Assembly: GCA_949372595.1 (NCBI GenBank)
Contig: CASIAN010000006.1
Span: 1-64,000, forward strand
Source: CPC320 sp002336405
GTDB lineage: Bacteria; Pseudomonadota; Alphaproteobacteria; Rhodobacterales; Rhodobacteraceae
Direction of reading: 5' to 3'
Length of the DNA: 64,000 nucleotides
Part shown: positions 61,950 through 64,000 of the stretch, one piece after another
Numbering within the stretch: position 1 is the stretch's first letter
Layout: each line of letters begins with the position of its first letter
The notes under the pieces: generated by a model
Told to the model about the DNA's origin: nothing
What the model saw: only the letters and a program-made list of their open reading frames with translations
Databases searched by the model: none
Translations under genes and position numbers: made by a program

Positions 61950-63152
61950 CTATGTTAATGCTGCACAAAATTCTGCAATGCGTGTGCAAGCTGTCTTGAG
62001 TGTATCTTCTGAGGCCGCATAGCTGACCCTGAAACAGGGCGACAGTCCGAAAGCCGCGCCAAAAACAATGGCGACGTTCGCCTCTTCCAACACTTGCATG
62101 GCAAAGGTTTCGTCATTGTGCAGGGGGACGCCCGCCGCAGTTGTCTTGCCGATCAGCCCATCGATGGAGGCATAGACATAGAACGCGCCCTCAGGGGTGG
62201 GACAGGTAATGCCGTCGATTGCGTTTAGTTGGGCAATTACCAGATCGCGGCGCCGGCGAAAAAGGATATTGTTGCTGGCAATATAGTCTTGTGGGCCGTT
62301 GAGCGCCTCCAGTGCGGCCCATTGGCTGACCGTACAGGGATTTGAAGTGCTTTGGCCCTGTATGGTTCGCATCGCTGCAATCAATGGCTGCGGCCCGGCG
62401 GCATAGCCAATGCGCCAGCCAGTCATGGCAAAACCCTTTGAGACGCCGTTGACGGTCAGGGTTCTGTCCATCAGGTCTGGGGCGACCTCGGCTGGGGTGC
62501 AGAACTTGAAATTATCATAGACCAGATGTTCATAGATATCATCACTGAGTATCCAGACATGGGGATGGCGCAGCAACACTTCGGTCAGGGCGCGCAATTC
62601 GTCCCAGTGATACCCTGCGCCTGTGGGGTTGCTGGGCGAATTAAAAATGAACCATTTCGTCCGTGGGGTGATCGCGGCCTCAAGCGCCTCAGCAGACAAC
62701 TTAAAACCGCGCTCCACCGATGTCTCTAAAATAACCGGCTCGCCGCCGGCCAAATAGACCATATCGGGATAGCTGACCCAATAAGGCGCTGGGATGATCA
62801 CCTCGTCGCCGGGGTTCAGGGTGGCCATCAGTGCATTATATAGCACCTGCTTGCCGCCAGTTCCGACAGAAACCTGATCGGGCCGATAGCACAATGCATT
62901 GTCACGCAGAAATTTGTCACAGATGGCCTGCTTGAGCTCGATGATGCCGTCGGGGGCGGTATATTTGGTTTTGCCCGCAAGGATCGCTGCAATTGCCGCT
63001 GCTTTGATGTTTTCAGGGGTGTCAAAATCTGGCTCACCGGCACTGAGACTAATAATGTCGCGCCCCGCGGCACGCATTTCAATCGCCTTAGATGACATCG
63101 CAACCGTGGGTGAGGGTTTGACGCGGGTAAGCGTGTCTGACAGCAAGGCCAT
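61950..63152 (-). CDS. aatA: Aspartate aminotransferase (class I, subgroup 1-gamma type)
   Basis: Converts aspartate and 2-oxoglutarate to oxaloacetate and glutamate. The 400-residue protein starts ALLSDTLTRVKPSPTVAMSS, then IISLSAGEPDFDTPENIK, IFNSPSNPTGAGYHW, ILSDDIYEHLVYD, and the PLP lysine in NGVSKGFAMTGWRIGYAAGP. The C-terminal Arg is in CFRVSYAASEDTLKTACT. ATG 63152 was chosen since the 78 upstream residues of the frame do not match the family. Enzymes of this type in alphaproteobacteria can also use prephenate, which I cannot decide here. Confidence 0.92.
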   Translation of the reverse strand: MALLSDTLTRVKPSPTVAMSSKAIEMRAAGRDIISLSAGEPDFDTPENIKAAAIAAILAGKTKYTAPDGIIELKQAICDKFLRDNALCYRPDQVSVGTGGKQVLYNALMATLNPGDEVIIPAPYWVSYPDMVYLAGGEPVILETSVERGFKLSAEALEAAITPRTKWFIFNSPSNPTGAGYHWDELRALTEVLLRHPHVWILSDDIYEHLVYDNFKFCTPAEVAPDLMDRTLTVNGVSKGFAMTGWRIGYAAGPQPLIAAMRTIQGQSTSNPCTVSQWAALEALNGPQDYIASNNILFRRRRDLVIAQLNAIDGITCPTPEGAFYVYASIDGLIGKTTAAGVPLHNDETFAMQVLEEANVAIVFGAAFGLSPCFRVSYAASEDTLKTACTRIAEFCAALT

Positions 63153-63236
63153 AGGGGCTCCAATCTGATCGGGTTGTACCCGTGGGTAATTTGCGACATC
63201 ATGCAAGCACAGATTGAAACATACAAGGATTAGGAT

Positions 63237-63638
63237 ATGGACCCCGTTGAGAGCGATTGGTACGGGCCAGACATGGCGACTTTTGGCGACCGTCTGGCCG
63301 CTGCGCGCGAGCAGGCCGCGATGAGCCAGTCGGATATGGCCAAGCGTTTGGGGGTCAAGGTCAGCACGCTGCGTAACTGGGAACAAGATCTTTCAGAACC
63401 GCGTGCCAACCGTCTGTCGATGATGGCTGGATTGCTGAACGTCTCCATCATGTGGTTGCTGAACGCCGAGGGTGAAGGCATTTCCGGCCCTGATGACGGC
63501 TCAGATATTGCCCCGGATATCCAAGAAACGCTGAACGAGATTCGCGATATGAAAACCGTGATGAAGACATCTGCCGAGCGCCTAGCTCGGTTGGAAAAGA
63601 AACTGCGTTTGATTTTGCAGAGTGCCGATCATGGGTGA
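63237..63638 (+). CDS. XRE-family HTH regulator upstream of sdhE
   Basis: A 133-residue protein with an XRE helix-turn-helix at about residues 20-75 (AREQAAMSQSDMAKRLGVKV, STLRNWEQDLSEPRANRLSM and LLNVSIMWLLNAEGEG). A charged, coiled-coil C-terminal tail follows (ETLNEIRDMKTVMKTSAERL ARLEKKL). It should bind DNA as a dimer through that coil. Its last eight bases overlap the start of sdhE (ATGGGTGA), so both proteins are made from one message. The target is unknown. ATG 63237 has AAGGATTAGG just upstream. Confidence 0.82.
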   Translation: MDPVESDWYGPDMATFGDRLAAAREQAAMSQSDMAKRLGVKVSTLRNWEQDLSEPRANRLSMMAGLLNVSIMWLLNAEGEGISGPDDGSDIAPDIQETLNEIRDMKTVMKTSAERLARLEKKLRLILQSADHG

Positions 63639-63894
63639 ACTGCTGGAGCATCGGGTCAAAAGATTGAAAATGCGATCGATGCGCAGAGGTATCAAAGAGA
63701 TGGACCTCATCCTTTCAGCCTTTGCCGATAGTCATCTTGAAAAGATGACGGAAGCCGATTTAACCTTGTACGATGCGATGCTGTCTGAAAATGATCATGA
63801 TCTGTATCAATGGGTTACCGGCCAAAACGCCGCGCCCGAGCGGTTTTCTGCGATGATTGCAAGGGTCGCGACAACATTACATAAAATCGAATAG
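63631..63894 (+). CDS. sdhE: Succinate dehydrogenase assembly factor SdhE
   Basis: SdhE helps attach FAD to the succinate dehydrogenase flavoprotein. The 87-residue protein has the family pattern RVKRLKMRSMRRGIKEMDLI with the RGxxE-type motif (RRGIKEMD), FADSHLEKMTEADL, and an end with LYQWVTGQNAAPERF. The start is ATG 63631 (MGELLEHRV); the frame's earlier codons from 63622 lie inside the HTH gene. The sdh genes themselves are not in the window. Confidence 0.88.
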   Translation: MGELLEHRVKRLKMRSMRRGIKEMDLILSAFADSHLEKMTEADLTLYDAMLSENDHDLYQWVTGQNAAPERFSAMIARVATTLHKIE

Positions 63895-63984
63895 TCTGCA
63901 TTTTAGCTAACGAAAAGCGCAGTTTAACCTATTATTGGTGATTTTATTCCAGTTTCCCAAGTAGAGATTTTGTTGGAGATTGAA

Positions 63985-64000
63985 ATGACAATTCACCCTG
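63985..64000 (+). CDS. Start of a gene cut by the window edge
   Basis: ATG at 63985 with TTGGAGAT nine bases before it opens a frame beginning MTIHP. The position after sdhE would suit a metabolic gene, but five codons are not enough to name it. Confidence 0.45.

Noticed and set aside
1..64000. CRISPR array, prophage, integron or replication origin
   Set aside because: No regular spaced repeats, phage structural cluster, integrase with att sites or DnaA-box cluster was seen.

Overview
The window looks like chromosome of a marine alphaproteobacterium of the Rhodobacteraceae (Roseobacter group). This is inferred from gene content and protein style: an ATP synthase zeta-subunit (DUF1476) gene facing efp, a Pcm-like/TolC/PopZ-like cluster, SdhE behind a small HTH gene, an RTX protein with a C-terminal Hint domain, and D-tartrate dehydratase with the alphaproteobacterial residue pattern. 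No rRNA, tRNA or CRISPR array was recognised.

Bases 1-6090 are an insertion-sequence island. Four different IS3-family elements (called IS-A to IS-D here) are present, all broken. Two near-identical copies of IS-A (1-552, cut by the window edge, and 4797-6086) stand in the same orientation. The DNA between them starts with the right part of IS-B and the right part of IS-C, and ends with the left part of IS-C and the left end of IS-B. Joining the two ends through one IS-A copy rebuilds a nest IS-C(IS-B(IS-A)), so the segment is circularly permuted. Its only passenger is a frameshifted RgpF-like polysaccharide gene. Three related 29-40 bp hairpin-forming insertions sit inside the IS-A copies.

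6.1-10.2 kb holds glmU-glmS (UDP-GlcNAc supply) and a divergent HAD phosphatase; glmS has lost its normal last codon and stop. 10.2-25 kb is an accessory region: an unrecognised 583-residue protein, an intact D-tartrate dehydratase, an iron/2-oxoglutarate oxygenase, then a decay zone (HAD fragment, an XRE/ImmA-IrrE gene with an upstream partner, proW, a nucleosidase, all broken), a lipoprotein histidine phosphatase, a DUF2938 protein, and a compact intact operon of diaminopropionate ammonia-lyase, M24 hydrolase and EutA-like isomerase. 25.2-27.5 kb carries a frameshifted RTX/Hint secreted protein.

27.8-39.3 kb holds sugar-nucleotide genes for surface polysaccharide (galU, manC-type, manB-type), an ABC exporter, an acyl-CoA synthetase, and a reverse-strand set of an enolase-superfamily dehydratase coupled to a glycosyltransferase plus an MFS transporter. 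39.3-42.5 kb holds a PcaD-type hydrolase, an aldehyde dehydrogenase and a carboxymuconolactone decarboxylase-family protein.

From 42.7 kb to the end the content is mostly housekeeping: Pcm-like protein, TolC, PopZ-like protein, cobyric acid synthase, ATP synthase zeta subunit, EF-P, YgfZ, an MsbA-like ABC transporter, two aminotransferases, LolC/LolD, a malate/lactate dehydrogenase-family enzyme, a small permease, ParE, a MATE pump, aspartate aminotransferase, an XRE regulator overlapping SdhE, and the start of one more gene.
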